DNA from: Duganella rivi
GTDB lineage: Bacteria; Pseudomonadota; Gammaproteobacteria; Burkholderiales; Burkholderiaceae_D
Assembly: GCF_009857435.1 (NCBI RefSeq)
Contig: NZ_WWCK01000002.1
Span: 558,001-622,000, forward strand
Reading direction: 5' to 3'
Length of the DNA stretch: 64,000 nt
Shown: positions 54,620-64,000 of the stretch, piece after piece
How positions within the stretch are numbered: position 1 is the stretch's first letter
Layout of the letters: the number at the start of each line of letters is the position of its first letter
Translations under genes and position numbers: made by a program
The notes under the pieces: generated by a model
What the model was told of the DNA's origin: nothing
Database searches by the model: none
The model's input: the letters and a program-made list of their open reading frames with translations, nothing else

Positions 54620-54859
54620 ATGTCGGATATCGAACAACGCGTAAAGAAAATCGTCGCTGAACAACTGGGCGTCGCCGAAGCAGACATCAAAACCGAATCG
54701 TCGTTCGTTGACGATCTGGGCGCTGACTCGCTGGACACCGTTGAACTGGTGATGGCACTGGAAGACGAGTTCGAAATGGAAATCCCTGACGAACAAGCAG
54801 AAAAAATCACCACCGTGCAGCAAGCGATCGACTACGCTACCGCTCACGTCAAGGCGTAA
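54620..54859 (+). CDS. acpP: acyl carrier protein
   Basis: ACP (79 residues) carries acyl chains on the 4'-phosphopantetheine attached to Ser in [15 protein letters not shown]. It is acidic and four-helical with normal length. fabF starts 31 bases later. Confidence 0.98.
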   Translation: MSDIEQRVKKIVAEQLGVAEADIKTESSFVDDLGADSLDTVELVMALEDEFEMEIPDEQAEKITTVQQAIDYATAHVKA

Positions 54860-54890
54860 TTTCTGCCCCGATCGACTCTAGGAGAATCGC

Positions 54891-56138
54891 TTGAGAGGTT
54901 CTAAAAACCGTCGTGTTGTCGTGACCGGCCTCGGCGCCGTTTCCCCGATCGGCAATAACATTGCCGAAACGTGGAGCGCTGCCCTTGAGGGTAAATCCGG
55001 TATCGCCAACATCACCAAGTTTGACGCAACAGCTTTCAGCACCCGCTTTGCCGGCGAAGTGAAAGGCTTCAACATCGAGAATTACATCTCGGCGAAAGAA
55101 GCCCGCCACATGGATACCTTCATCCATTACGGCATGGCGGCCAGCATCCAGGCCGTGGAAGACTCCGGCCTGACCGTTACTGAAGCTAACGCCGACCGTA
55201 TCGGCGTGATCGTCGGTTCCGGTATCGGCGGCCTGCCGATGATCGAAGAACAGAAGGAAGATTACGACAAGCGCGGTCCGCGCCGTATCTCGCCGTTCTT
55301 CGTGCCTGCCTCGATCATCAATATGATCTCGGGCAACCTGTCGATCAAGTACGGCATGCGTGGTCCTAACCTGTCGATCGTCACGGCTTGCACCACCGGC
55401 CTGCATTGCATCGGCGCCGCTGCTCGCTTGATCGAGTACGGCGATGCGGATGTGATGGTGGCCGGTGGCGCGGAATCGACCGTGTCGCCGCTGGGCCTGG
55501 GCGGTTTCGCCTCGGCCAAGGCGCTGTCGTCGCGCAACGACGATCCGGCTGCTGCATCCCGTCCATGGGATCAGGACCGCGATGGTTTCGTGCTGGGCGA
55601 AGGCGCCGGTGTGATGGTGCTCGAAGAGTACGAGCACGCCAAGGCGCGCGGCGCCAAGATCTACGCTGAAGTGGTCGGCTTCGGCATGAGCGCGGATGCG
55701 TATCACATGACCTCGCCTCTGGAAGATGGCAGCGGTGGCAGCAAGTCGGCGCAAGCCGCGCTGGCCAACGCCGGCATCAATCCAGACCAGGTGCAGTATG
55801 TGAATGCGCACGGTACCTCGACGCCGCAAGGCGACGTGGCGGAAGTGCAGGGCATCAAGCGCACTTTCGGCGATCACGCCAAGAAGCTGGTGGTCAATTC
55901 GACCAAGTCGATGACCGGCCACTTGCTGGGCGGCGCAGGCGGCCTGGAGTCGGTGTTTACGGTACTGGCGGTGCACCATCAAAAGTCGCCGCCGACCATT
56001 AACATCTTCAACCAGGATCCGGCTTGCGACCTGGACTTCTGCGCCAATGTGGCCCGCGATATGAAGATCGAGTATGCAGTCAAAAACTCGTTCGGCTTTG
56101 GGGGCACCAATGGCAGTTTAGTCTTCGGTAAGATCTAA
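54891..56138 (+). CDS. fabF: beta-ketoacyl-ACP synthase II
   Basis: FabF (415 residues) elongates acyl-ACP and controls cis-vaccenate formation. The active Cys lies in [10 protein letters not shown], and the His residues in [12 protein letters not shown] and [12 protein letters not shown]. The start is a TTG at 54891 with TAGGAGA seven bases upstream, giving [15 protein letters not shown]; no ATG fits. Confidence 0.95.
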   Translation: MRGSKNRRVVVTGLGAVSPIGNNIAETWSAALEGKSGIANITKFDATAFSTRFAGEVKGFNIENYISAKEARHMDTFIHYGMAASIQAVEDSGLTVTEANADRIGVIVGSGIGGLPMIEEQKEDYDKRGPRRISPFFVPASIINMISGNLSIKYGMRGPNLSIVTACTTGLHCIGAAARLIEYGDADVMVAGGAESTVSPLGLGGFASAKALSSRNDDPAAASRPWDQDRDGFVLGEGAGVMVLEEYEHAKARGAKIYAEVVGFGMSADAYHMTSPLEDGSGGSKSAQAALANAGINPDQVQYVNAHGTSTPQGDVAEVQGIKRTFGDHAKKLVVNSTKSMTGHLLGGAGGLESVFTVLAVHHQKSPPTINIFNQDPACDLDFCANVARDMKIEYAVKNSFGFGGTNGSLVFGKI

Positions 56139-56406
56139 GGTCGTGCCAAAAAGACCGCCGCGTCGTTGCGGCGGCTCGCCGTGCTAACGCACTGTCTTCG
56201 CCGCCGCGCCTAGCTGCGCTCATTTTGGCCCAACCTTAAAATAGTTTGAACCAATTCTCTGCTCACCTAGTCCAAACATGGTGAGCGAGAATTCGGCGCC
56301 GGCACTCGCCGGCGCCTGAATTGCCCAGCCTTTATTTTTTATTGGCTGGCGCTTCCACATAGTTTTTCCCCCGTTTTTAAATTCATGTGTTTGTGGTGCT
56401 GCCGTC
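56139..56406. other. 268-bp region between fabF and the ygfX-like gene
   Basis: This gap holds two GC hairpins: CCGCCGC / GCGGCGG (56155-56174) and a perfect 9-bp GGCGCCGGC / GCCGGCGCC (56295-56316). No clear U-tract follows either on the plus strand. On the minus strand a short frame (stop 56220, ATG possibilities at 56360 and 56429) has a purine-rich GGGGGA before the inner ATG, but it is unproven. No other gene is visible. Confidence 0.6.
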
Positions 56407-56832
56407 ATGTCGATTGCGGTGTCTGTCATCGTTCGCCCCTCGCGCGGCCTGCGTCTTGCGCACGCCGGGCTGTGTTGTTGCGTGATGGCGTCAGCGGCGA
56501 TCTGCTCCGGCAGTGTGGCGCCGTTGCTGTGTTTGCTGGCGGGCGCGCTGGGTTGGCGGTTCGGGCGTCCATCGGCTATTGCACATCGGCTTGATATATC
56601 CGGTGTCGGACTGTTGCGGCTGGCGTTATACCAGCACAACGGCGCAACGATGCAATGGCTAGGCGGTTCCACCTTGTGGCCGCGCCTGCTGTTGCTGCGC
56701 CTGCAGGACGAGACCGGCCGGGTGCAGTTGCTGACGGTGTTGCCGGACTGCGTGGCGCGCCAGCAGTGGCGCACTGTGGCGCTGGCATGCCGCGCCGCTG
56801 CGCGCGCCCAAATAAACACGCCGGCAGTGTGA
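56407..56832 (+). CDS. YgfX-like small membrane protein
   Basis: This 141-residue protein has two closely spaced hydrophobic segments (about 18-50) followed by a soluble part (LWPRLLLLRLQDETGRVQLL), the layout of YgfX/CptA-type proteins. Proteins of this kind often sit just before rpoE in this group. There is no clear ribosome site. A sigma-E promoter overlaps its stop codon. Confidence 0.7.
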   Translation: MSIAVSVIVRPSRGLRLAHAGLCCCVMASAAICSGSVAPLLCLLAGALGWRFGRPSAIAHRLDISGVGLLRLALYQHNGATMQWLGGSTLWPRLLLLRLQDETGRVQLLTVLPDCVARQQWRTVALACRAAARAQINTPAV

Positions 56833-56857
56833 ACTTCTTGCAGCGGGCTAACTCTAT
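56831..56857 (+). promoter_or_regulatory. sigma-E type promoter of rpoE
   Basis: GAACTT (56831-56836), a 16-base spacer and TCTAT (56853-56857) match the sigma-E consensus GAACTT-N16-TCTAA in both sequence and spacing. The start site would lie about 45 bases before the rpoE GTG. This implies autoregulation. Confidence 0.7.
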
Positions 56858-56909
56858 AGCATATGGCTAGACGAATCAGCAGCGCTGCAGGCCACCGAGG
56901 AATGCAGGA

Positions 56910-57512
56910 GTGACGACAGAACGCGAGTGCGACCAGTTGCTGGTCGAGCGGGTCCGTGATGGCGATAAGCAGGCGTTTGATTTGCTGGTGGCGAAGTATC
57001 AGCGCCGGCTCATGCGCTTGTTGTCGCGCATCGTGCACGACCCTACAGAAGCGGAGGACGTGGTGCAGGAGACCTTTATCAAGGCATACCGGGCGTTGCG
57101 GCATTTCCGTGGCGATTCGGCCTTCTACACGTGGCTGTACCGTATCGGCATCAACACCGCCAAAAACTCTTTGGCGACGCAGGGCAGGCGCATGCCGACT
57201 TCCACCGATGCCGATAGCGAGCTGGCGGAAAGCTTTAACGATGGCGAGTATCTGCGCGACATCAATACGCCGGAGTCCATGTTGGCCAGCAAGCAGATCG
57301 CCCAGACCGTCAACGCAGCCATGGACTCGCTGCCGGTCGACCTGCGCACCGCCATTGCGTTGCGCGAGATCGAAGGCCTGAGCTACGAGGAAATTTCAGA
57401 CATCATGGCCTGCCCGATCGGCACCGTGCGCAGCCGCATCTTCCGCGCGCGTGAGGTGATTGCAGACAAATTGCGGCCCTTGCTCGATATGCCGGTTGAC
57501 AAGCGCTGGTAA
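56910..57512 (+). CDS. rpoE: RNA polymerase sigma factor RpoE (sigma-E)
   Basis: This 200-residue ECF sigma factor controls the envelope-stress response. Region 2 contains DPTEAEDVVQETFIKAYRAL and FYTWLYRIGINTAKN. Region 4 contains LREIEGLSYEEISDIMACP and GTVRSRIFRARE. The start is a GTG at 56910 with GAGGA upstream. The anti-sigma gene follows, and a sigma-E promoter lies upstream. Confidence 0.96.
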   Translation: MTTERECDQLLVERVRDGDKQAFDLLVAKYQRRLMRLLSRIVHDPTEAEDVVQETFIKAYRALRHFRGDSAFYTWLYRIGINTAKNSLATQGRRMPTSTDADSELAESFNDGEYLRDINTPESMLASKQIAQTVNAAMDSLPVDLRTAIALREIEGLSYEEISDIMACPIGTVRSRIFRAREVIADKLRPLLDMPVDKRW

Positions 57513-57583
57513 GGCGGCAATGATGCAAGAGCTGTTGGCGTCCGGCAAAAGGGCGGACTGGTTTTGACATGGCGGGATACGCG

Positions 57584-57856
57584 ATGGATACGCAAAAAAG
57601 ACTGCACGAACACATCTCGGCGCTGGCCGACGGTGAATTGTCGGACAGCGAGCGTGAGCTGGCCTTTGCCGCGCTCGATACGCCCGAGGGGCAGGCCGCG
57701 TGGCGCGCCTACCACTTGGCCGGCGACGTGCTGCGCAACACCCCTTGCAGCGAGCCCAGCGAGGGCTTCAACGCCCGGTTAAAGGCCGCGCTGGACGCCG
57801 AGCCGGCCTTGGCCGCCGCCCCGGAAGAGCCGGCCGACGCCATCATTCTTCCTTAA
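57584..57856 (+). CDS. rseA: RseA-type anti-sigma factor, short form without membrane segment
   Basis: This 90-residue protein aligns with the cytosolic sigma-binding domain of RseA/MucA (ISALADGELSDSERELAFAAL; AWRAYHLAGDVLRN). The frame ends at an acidic Ala/Pro tail (EEPADAIILP). Usual RseA proteins are about 170-200 residues, with a membrane helix and a periplasmic domain cut by DegS and RseP. None of that is present in this or the other two frames before degQ. rseB is also missing. Regulation of sigma-E here may not depend on intramembrane proteolysis. Confidence 0.85.
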   Translation: MDTQKRLHEHISALADGELSDSERELAFAALDTPEGQAAWRAYHLAGDVLRNTPCSEPSEGFNARLKAALDAEPALAAAPEEPADAIILP

Positions 57857-57992
57857 GCGCAACCCCTCTATAATCATGCTGCGCATCCGGCCTAGCGACT
57901 TTTCGCTTACCATGTGCTAGCCTCACGTCGCGCGCTCACCGCATCGACGGGGGAGGGCATGCATCCCGAACTTTTAGAGAACAATACTTTCC

Positions 57993-59477
57993 ATGAAAAA
58001 TAACTTCACTGCTGGTAGTAAAACTCTGTCCGCGCTGGTACTCGGCGCAAGCTTATGGATGTCCTTGGGCATGTCGCCTGCCACGGCGGCCTCGCCGGTC
58101 ACCGGCGCGGTGATCGGCCTGCCGGACTTTGCCGACCTGGTCGACCGCGTCGGCCCGGCGGTGGTGAATATCCGCACCACCGAGCGTCCGAAGCAAAGCA
58201 ACCGCGCCAACGGCCTGCCGGGCGACGATGAGATGCAAGAACTGCTGCGCCGCTTCTTCGGCGGCCAGGTGCCGGGGCCGCAGGGCCGTGGCCAGCGCCG
58301 CCAGGCGCCGTCCGACGAGCCGGTGAACCGCGGCGTCGGTTCCGGCTTCATCTTGTCGGCCGACGGCTACGTGCTGACCAATGCCCACGTGGTCGATGGC
58401 GCCGACGAAGTTTTCGTCACCCTGACCGACAAGCGCGAGTTCAAGGCCAAGGTACTGGGCGCCGACACCCGCACCGACGTGGCGGTACTGAAAATCGAAG
58501 GCGAGAAGCTGCCATTCCTCGTGATGGGCGATTCGGACAAGATCCGCGCCGGCGAGTGGGTGATTGCCATCGGCTCGCCGTTTAACCTGGAAAACACGGT
58601 CACCGCCGGCATCATCTCGGCCAAGGCGCGCGATACCGGCGAATACCTGCCGCTGATCCAGAGCGACGTGGCGGTCAATCCCGGCAACTCGGGCGGCCCG
58701 CTGATCAATATGCGTGGCGAGGTGATTGGCATTAACTCGCAGATCGCCACCTTGTCGGGCGGCTCGAACGGTATTTCGTTCGCGGTGCCGATCAACGAGG
58801 CGATCCGGGTGTCGGATCAGTTGAAGAAAAACGGCAAGGTCACGCGCGGCCGCATTGGCGTGCAGATCGGCGAAGTCAGCAAGGAAGTGGCCGAGTCGCT
58901 GGGCCTGAAATCGGCGCAGGGCGCGGAGGTGTCGCTGGTGGAGCCGGGCGGCCCTGCCGACAAGGCCGGCATCAAGGCGGGCGACATCATCCTCAAATTC
59001 AACGGCAAGCAAGTGAACCGTTCGTCCGACCTGCCGCGCCTGGTGGGTGAGACTGCGCTCGACAGCAAAGCCACGGTGACCCTCTGGCGCAAGGGCGCCG
59101 AGCTGACGCTGCCGGTCACGGTGGTCGAGCTCGATGGCGACAAGCCGGCCAAGGGCGGCAAAGGCAAGGGCGGCAAGGCTGAGCCGGAAGCCAACAAAGC
59201 CAATGCGCTGGGCCTGAAAGTGAGCGACCTGACGGCCGAGCAGAAGAAAGAGCTGGGCGTGAGCGGCGGCGTGGTGGTGGATTCGGCAGAAGGCGTGGCG
59301 GCCGGCGCCCAGCTGGAAGAGGGCGACGTGCTGCTGCAGCTGAACAACATCGAGATCAAGGACGCCAAGCAGTTCAACGCGGCCGTGGCCAAGCTCGATC
59401 CGAAGAAGCCGTCGGTGCTGCTGGTGCGCCGCGACGATACCACGCGCTTCATCTCGCTGCGCCCAAGCGCGAAATAA
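57993..59477 (+). CDS. degQ: DegQ/MucD-type periplasmic serine protease
   Basis: This 494-residue HtrA protease and chaperone of the envelope has a signal peptide of about 32 residues ending SPATA. The triad is visible as His (LTNAHVVDGADE), Asp (TRTDVAVLKIE) and Ser (NPGNSGGPLINM). Two PDZ domains follow (about 285-375 and 405-490), separated by a Lys/Gly linker. It is probably part of the sigma-E operon. The ribosome site is weak, but the signal peptide fixes the start. Confidence 0.94.
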   Translation: MKNNFTAGSKTLSALVLGASLWMSLGMSPATAASPVTGAVIGLPDFADLVDRVGPAVVNIRTTERPKQSNRANGLPGDDEMQELLRRFFGGQVPGPQGRGQRRQAPSDEPVNRGVGSGFILSADGYVLTNAHVVDGADEVFVTLTDKREFKAKVLGADTRTDVAVLKIEGEKLPFLVMGDSDKIRAGEWVIAIGSPFNLENTVTAGIISAKARDTGEYLPLIQSDVAVNPGNSGGPLINMRGEVIGINSQIATLSGGSNGISFAVPINEAIRVSDQLKKNGKVTRGRIGVQIGEVSKEVAESLGLKSAQGAEVSLVEPGGPADKAGIKAGDIILKFNGKQVNRSSDLPRLVGETALDSKATVTLWRKGAELTLPVTVVELDGDKPAKGGKGKGGKAEPEANKANALGLKVSDLTAEQKKELGVSGGVVVDSAEGVAAGAQLEEGDVLLQLNNIEIKDAKQFNAAVAKLDPKKPSVLLVRRDDTTRFISLRPSAK

Positions 59478-59483
59478 GGCAAC

Positions 59484-59732
59484 GTGCAATTCACGCTGTA
59501 TTCCCGCAGTTATTGCCATTTGTGCCATGACATGCTGGACGCGCTGCTGCGGCTGCAAACGCCGCAGCGGCCGTTCACCGTCAATGTCATCGATATCGAC
59601 CAGGCCGGCGACCCCGCGTTGCTGGCCAAGTACGATGAACTGGTGCCGGTTCTGTTCGCCGATCTGGCGCAACCGGAGCTGTGCCACTACTTCCTGGACG
59701 AAGCCAAAGTGCGGCTGCTGCTGCAATCCTAG
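59484..59732 (+). CDS. glutaredoxin-like thioredoxin-fold protein
   Basis: This 82-residue thioredoxin-fold protein (DUF836-like) has CHLC near residue 11 (LYSRSYCHLCHDMLDAL) and the cis-Pro in VPVLF. It starts with GTG at 59484, seven bases after the degQ stop, with TAAGGC upstream. The partner is unknown; genes of this type are often found between degQ and lepA. Confidence 0.85.
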   Translation: MQFTLYSRSYCHLCHDMLDALLRLQTPQRPFTVNVIDIDQAGDPALLAKYDELVPVLFADLAQPELCHYFLDEAKVRLLLQS

Positions 59733-59816
59733 GCAAAACTGCATTTCTCGTGGCATAAATCGGGCTTTCCACTCTGAAATCCGGTAAAATGCCGGGGCAA
59801 ATCATATTTCCACAAG

Positions 59817-59856
59817 GCGCTCGTCAGGGCATAGCCCCCGTTCGGAGCGCTTTTTT
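59817..59856 (+). terminator. terminator before lepA
   Basis: A 6-bp stem (GCGCTC / GAGCGC) with a long loop that can fold further (GGGCATAGCCC) is followed by six T residues, 45 bases before the lepA ATG. It probably ends the rpoE-degQ-grx transcript. A TAAAAT at 59785-59790 upstream raises the possibility of attenuation. Confidence 0.7.
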
Positions 59857-59901
59857 GTATTGTGCATCCGTCGTTTCAAACCCGTTTTTGAATTTTTGTT
59901 A

Positions 59902-61691
<1,790 letters not shown>

Positions 61692-61695
<4 letters not shown>

Positions 61696-62609
61696 ACCTG
61701 CAAGTCATCTTAGGTAACTTTGCATTAATCCTGTTCGTGCTGATGGTCATCACGGGCGTGATCTGGTTTCTGGATGTGTTTTATTTGGCCAAGCAGCGCC
61801 GTGCTGCGGCCGACCGCGCGCTGGCCGAGTACGACGCCCGCAACGCCAAGCTGACTGCCGACGGCATCAAGGTCGACAACAGCGGCAACCGCGCCCAGCT
61901 GGAAGCAGGCATCCTGCGCCAGCCGACGTGGATCGAGTACTCGGGCAGCTTCTTCCCGGTGATCGCGCTGGTGTTCTTCCTGCGCTCGTTCCTGTACGAG
62001 CCATTCAAGATCCCGTCGACTTCGATGGTGCCGACCCTGCTGGTGGGCGACCTGATCCTCGTGAACAAGTTCACCTACGGCATCCGCCTGCCGGTGATCA
62101 ACAAGAAGATCGTGCAGATCAACGACCCGCAGCGCGGCGACGTGATGGTGTTCAAATATCCGCTGGATATGAGTCAGGATTACATCAAGCGCGTCATTGG
62201 CGTGCCGGGTGATAAAATCACGTATGAAAACAAGCGCTTAACCGTGAACGGCGTAGAAGTGAAGTACACCGCCATGGATGACTACCTCGATGACGAGAAG
62301 CTGGTTTACCGCAAGCAATATCAGGAAAACCTGACCGGCGTCAGCCATCGCATCCTGAACAACGCGGAAGACCCGACCTACAAGCGCGAGGGCGTGCTGG
62401 CCTTCCCGAACAACGAGGCCTGCACCTACCGCTATGAAGGCTTTACCTGCGTAGTTCCAGCAGGCAATTACTTCATGATGGGCGACAACCGCGACAACAG
62501 CGCGGACAGCCGCTACTGGGGCTTTGTCCCGGATAAGAATATTGTTGGAAAAGCATTTTTCGTTTGGATGAATTTGGGTAATCTGCGCCGTATCGGCAGC
62601 ATTCACTAA
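61692..62609 (+). CDS. lepB: signal peptidase I
   Basis: LepB (305 residues) removes Sec signal peptides at the outer face of the inner membrane. Two membrane helices (about 8-30 and 82-100) precede the catalytic Ser ([10 protein letters not shown]) and Lys ([11 protein letters not shown]). The late [14 protein letters not shown] box is intact. It is translationally coupled to lepA. Confidence 0.97.
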
Positions 62610-62638
62610 TTCTGTGCGCAGGCTCGAAAGGGACTAAG

Positions 62639-63013
62639 ATGCAAAAACGGCAGGATGGTATTTCGCTGGTTGGCTTGATCTTCGCTTTGGCGCTGGTGGG
62701 CTTTGTGCTGGTGCTGGGGCTGAAAATCGTCCCCACCTACACCGAGTACCGTGCGATCCAGAACGCCATCGTGAGCGCGAAAGCGACCGGTGGCTCCGTG
62801 GTCGAGATCCAGAAGGCCTTCGACGCCAGCGCCGTCAGCGGCTACGTGACCTCGATCACCGGCCGCGACTTGGTCATCGAAAAAGTGAACAACGAATTCG
62901 AAGTCAGCTTCGCCTACGAAAAGAAAATCCCGCTGGTCGGACCGGCCAGCTTATTGCTTGAATATGAAGGCACCACCGCCAAAGGCGGCGCCGCCCCCGC
63001 GAAAACCCAATAA
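62639..63013 (+). CDS. DUF4845 single-span membrane protein
   Basis: This 124-residue protein has a pilin-like N terminus ([23 protein letters not shown]) and a soluble alpha/beta domain. DUF4845 proteins between lepB and rnc are common in betaproteobacteria; their role is unknown. AAGGGA lies before the ATG. Confidence 0.87.
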   Translation: MQKRQDGISLVGLIFALALVGFVLVLGLKIVPTYTEYRAIQNAIVSAKATGGSVVEIQKAFDASAVSGYVTSITGRDLVIEKVNNEFEVSFAYEKKIPLVGPASLLLEYEGTTAKGGAAPAKTQ

Positions 63014-63024
63014 AGAAACCGCTG

Positions 63025-63813
63025 ATGAATCTCCAGTTATTGCAAACTCGTTTAGGCTACACGTTCCAGGATGCTGGTCTTTTACAGCAGGCCCTGACGC
63101 ACCGTAGCCATAGCAGTGTGCATAACGAACGGCTGGAGTTCCTTGGCGACTCGATCCTGAACTGCGTGGTGGCGTCCATCCTGTACGACCGCTACCTGGA
63201 AATCGACGAAGGCGATTTGTCGCGCCTGCGCGCCAACCTGGTCAAGCAGCAGTCGCTGTTTGAAATCGCCCAAAAGCTGGAGCTGTCGCAGTTCCTGCGC
63301 CTGGGCGAGGGCGAGTTGAAATCGGGCGGCTTCCGCCGTCCGTCGATCCTGGCCGACACGCTGGAAGCACTGCTGGGCGCGATCTACCTCGACGGCGGCT
63401 TCAACCCGGCGCGCGACGTGATCCGCTCGTTCTACATCCCGATCCTGGATTCGGTTGATCCGCAGACCCTGGGCAAGGACGCCAAAACCCTGCTGCAGGA
63501 ATTCCTGCAAGCGAAAAAAATCTCGCTGCCGCAATACAATGTGATCGCCACCCACGGCGCCGCGCACAGCCAGGAATTTGAAATCGAATGCCTGGTGCCC
63601 AAGCTGGGCATCCAGGTGTTCGGCCGTGGCGGCAGCCGCCGCGCCGGCGAACAGGCAGCCGCCAAGCTGGCCTTGGCCGCCGCTGAACAAGCCGTGCAAA
63701 AAGCGCCGGCAGCGGCCCGCAAGTCCAAGCCGCGCGCCGCCCAGCTCAAGCTGGCCGGCATCGCCACCGTGCAGGAACAGCCGAGCTCCTCGGCTAAGGC
63801 CGCCAACAAATAA
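63025..63813 (+). CDS. rnc: ribonuclease III
   Basis: RNase III (262 residues) cuts double-stranded RNA in rRNA and mRNA processing. The catalytic signature is [12 protein letters not shown] and the second acidic site lies in [16 protein letters not shown] dsRNA-binding domain follows (about 155-225). The last 35 residues are a basic Ala/Lys-rich extension. era follows 12 bases later. Confidence 0.97.
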   Translation: MNLQLLQTRLGYTFQDAGLLQQALTHRSHSSVHNERLEFLGDSILNCVVASILYDRYLEIDEGDLSRLRANLVKQQSLFEIAQKLELSQFLRLGEGELKSGGFRRPSILADTLEALLGAIYLDGGFNPARDVIRSFYIPILDSVDPQTLGKDAKTLLQEFLQAKKISLPQYNVIATHGAAHSQEFEIECLVPKLGIQVFGRGGSRRAGEQAAAKLALAAAEQAVQKAPAAARKSKPRAAQLKLAGIATVQEQPSSSAKAANK

Positions 63814-63825
63814 TAAGAGAACATC

Positions 63826-64000
63826 ATGACCACCGAACAGACCTCTGCCAGCAACTTCCGTTGCGGCTACATCGCTATTGTGGGCCGCCCTAACGTCGGC
63901 AAGTCCACGCTGATGAATACGCTGATTGGCGCCAAGGTCAGCATCACCTCGCGCAAGGCGCAGACCACGCGCCACCGCATTACCGGCATCCAGACCTACG
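63826..64000 (+). CDS. era: GTPase Era (5' part, runs off the window)
   Basis: The first 58 residues of Era are present, with the P-loop [12 protein letters not shown] and the switch region [15 protein letters not shown]. Era binds 16S rRNA and helps 30S assembly. AAGAG lies before the ATG. The right edge of the window cuts the gene. Confidence 0.95.
   Translation, partial: MTTEQTSASNFRCGYIAIVGRPNVGKSTLMNTLIGAKVSITSRKAQTTRHRITGIQTY

Noticed and set aside
56220..57104. 294-residue minus-strand frame over ygfX and the rpoE start
   Set aside because: Most of it is antisense to the ygfX-like gene and rpoE; only its last part lies in free sequence, and that part is treated separately as a weak small-gene candidate.
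57968..57994. GAACTT upstream of degQ as a sigma-E promoter
   Set aside because: With a 16-base spacer the -10 (TCCAT) would overlap the degQ start codon, so transcription would begin inside the signal peptide. The signal peptide supports the start at 57993.

Overview
The window looks like chromosome of a betaproteobacterium of the Oxalobacteraceae (Massilia / Duganella / Janthinobacterium type). This rests on its high GC content, an EarP plus EF-P(Arg32) pair, the yceD-rpmF-plsX-fabH-fabD-fabG-acpP-fabF lipid cluster running into rpoE-rseA-degQ-grx-lepA-lepB-rnc-era, and a 'GGGGTCAGGTCCCCCA' REP-type palindrome that I associate with this family. The genus is inference; no rRNA is present. 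Coding is dense and no gap without a gene exceeds about 300 bp. I saw no CRISPR array, prophage or intact insertion sequence.

Region by region. 1-400: two identical tandem tRNA-Glu genes with a strong promoter and a shared terminator. 402-3420: an unusual three-gene minus-strand cluster, made of a glycine-zipper / poly-glutamine repeat protein, a 94-residue protein that aligns with the prodomain of the neighbouring protease, and a subtilisin-like (S8) protease without a signal peptide. This is the best candidate for an undescribed system. 3569-5445: earP and efp. 5538-7664: an amidase remnant, an orphan gene and a secreted alpha/beta hydrolase. 7665-13038: a periplasmic methionine-sulfoxide repair operon (msrB-dipZ-msrA) divergent from a two-component system. 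13019-15088 and 42415-44524: two similar divergent AraC-regulator / MFS-exporter modules. 15095-19294: dbpA, a small protein, a Tat-exported AcpA-type phosphatase, a truncated VapBC pair and the initiator tRNA. 19343-22322: a methyltransferase and three poorly known proteins. 22364-27513: sbcDC. 27580-30216: a multi-PAS diguanylate cyclase. 30352-34966: ycaQ (DNA crosslink glycosylase family), a DUF2804 protein and a Pat-like acetyltransferase that has lost much of its ATP-grasp domain. 35095-41390: a helical protein, a DUF349 protein, moaE and clpB. 41397-48039: a second diguanylate cyclase, the second AraC/MFS module, rraA, a two-gene micro-operon, rlmJ and an EAL-HDOD protein. 48041-48130: a 42-bp-arm REP palindrome. 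48133-49465: a RsmI-like methylase and maf.

49545-64000 is the conserved core: fatty-acid synthesis genes, then the sigma-E locus. A good sigma-E promoter match overlaps the end of the ygfX-like gene. The anti-sigma gene is short and lacks a membrane segment, and no rseB lies between it and degQ. lepA, signal peptidase, a DUF4845 protein, RNase III and the start of era follow.

How the parts fit together: oxidised-methionine repair, sigma-E with DegQ, ClpB, and EF-P modification all serve protein quality and envelope stress. sbcDC and ycaQ serve DNA repair. Two GGDEF proteins and one EAL-HDOD protein indicate c-di-GMP signalling.
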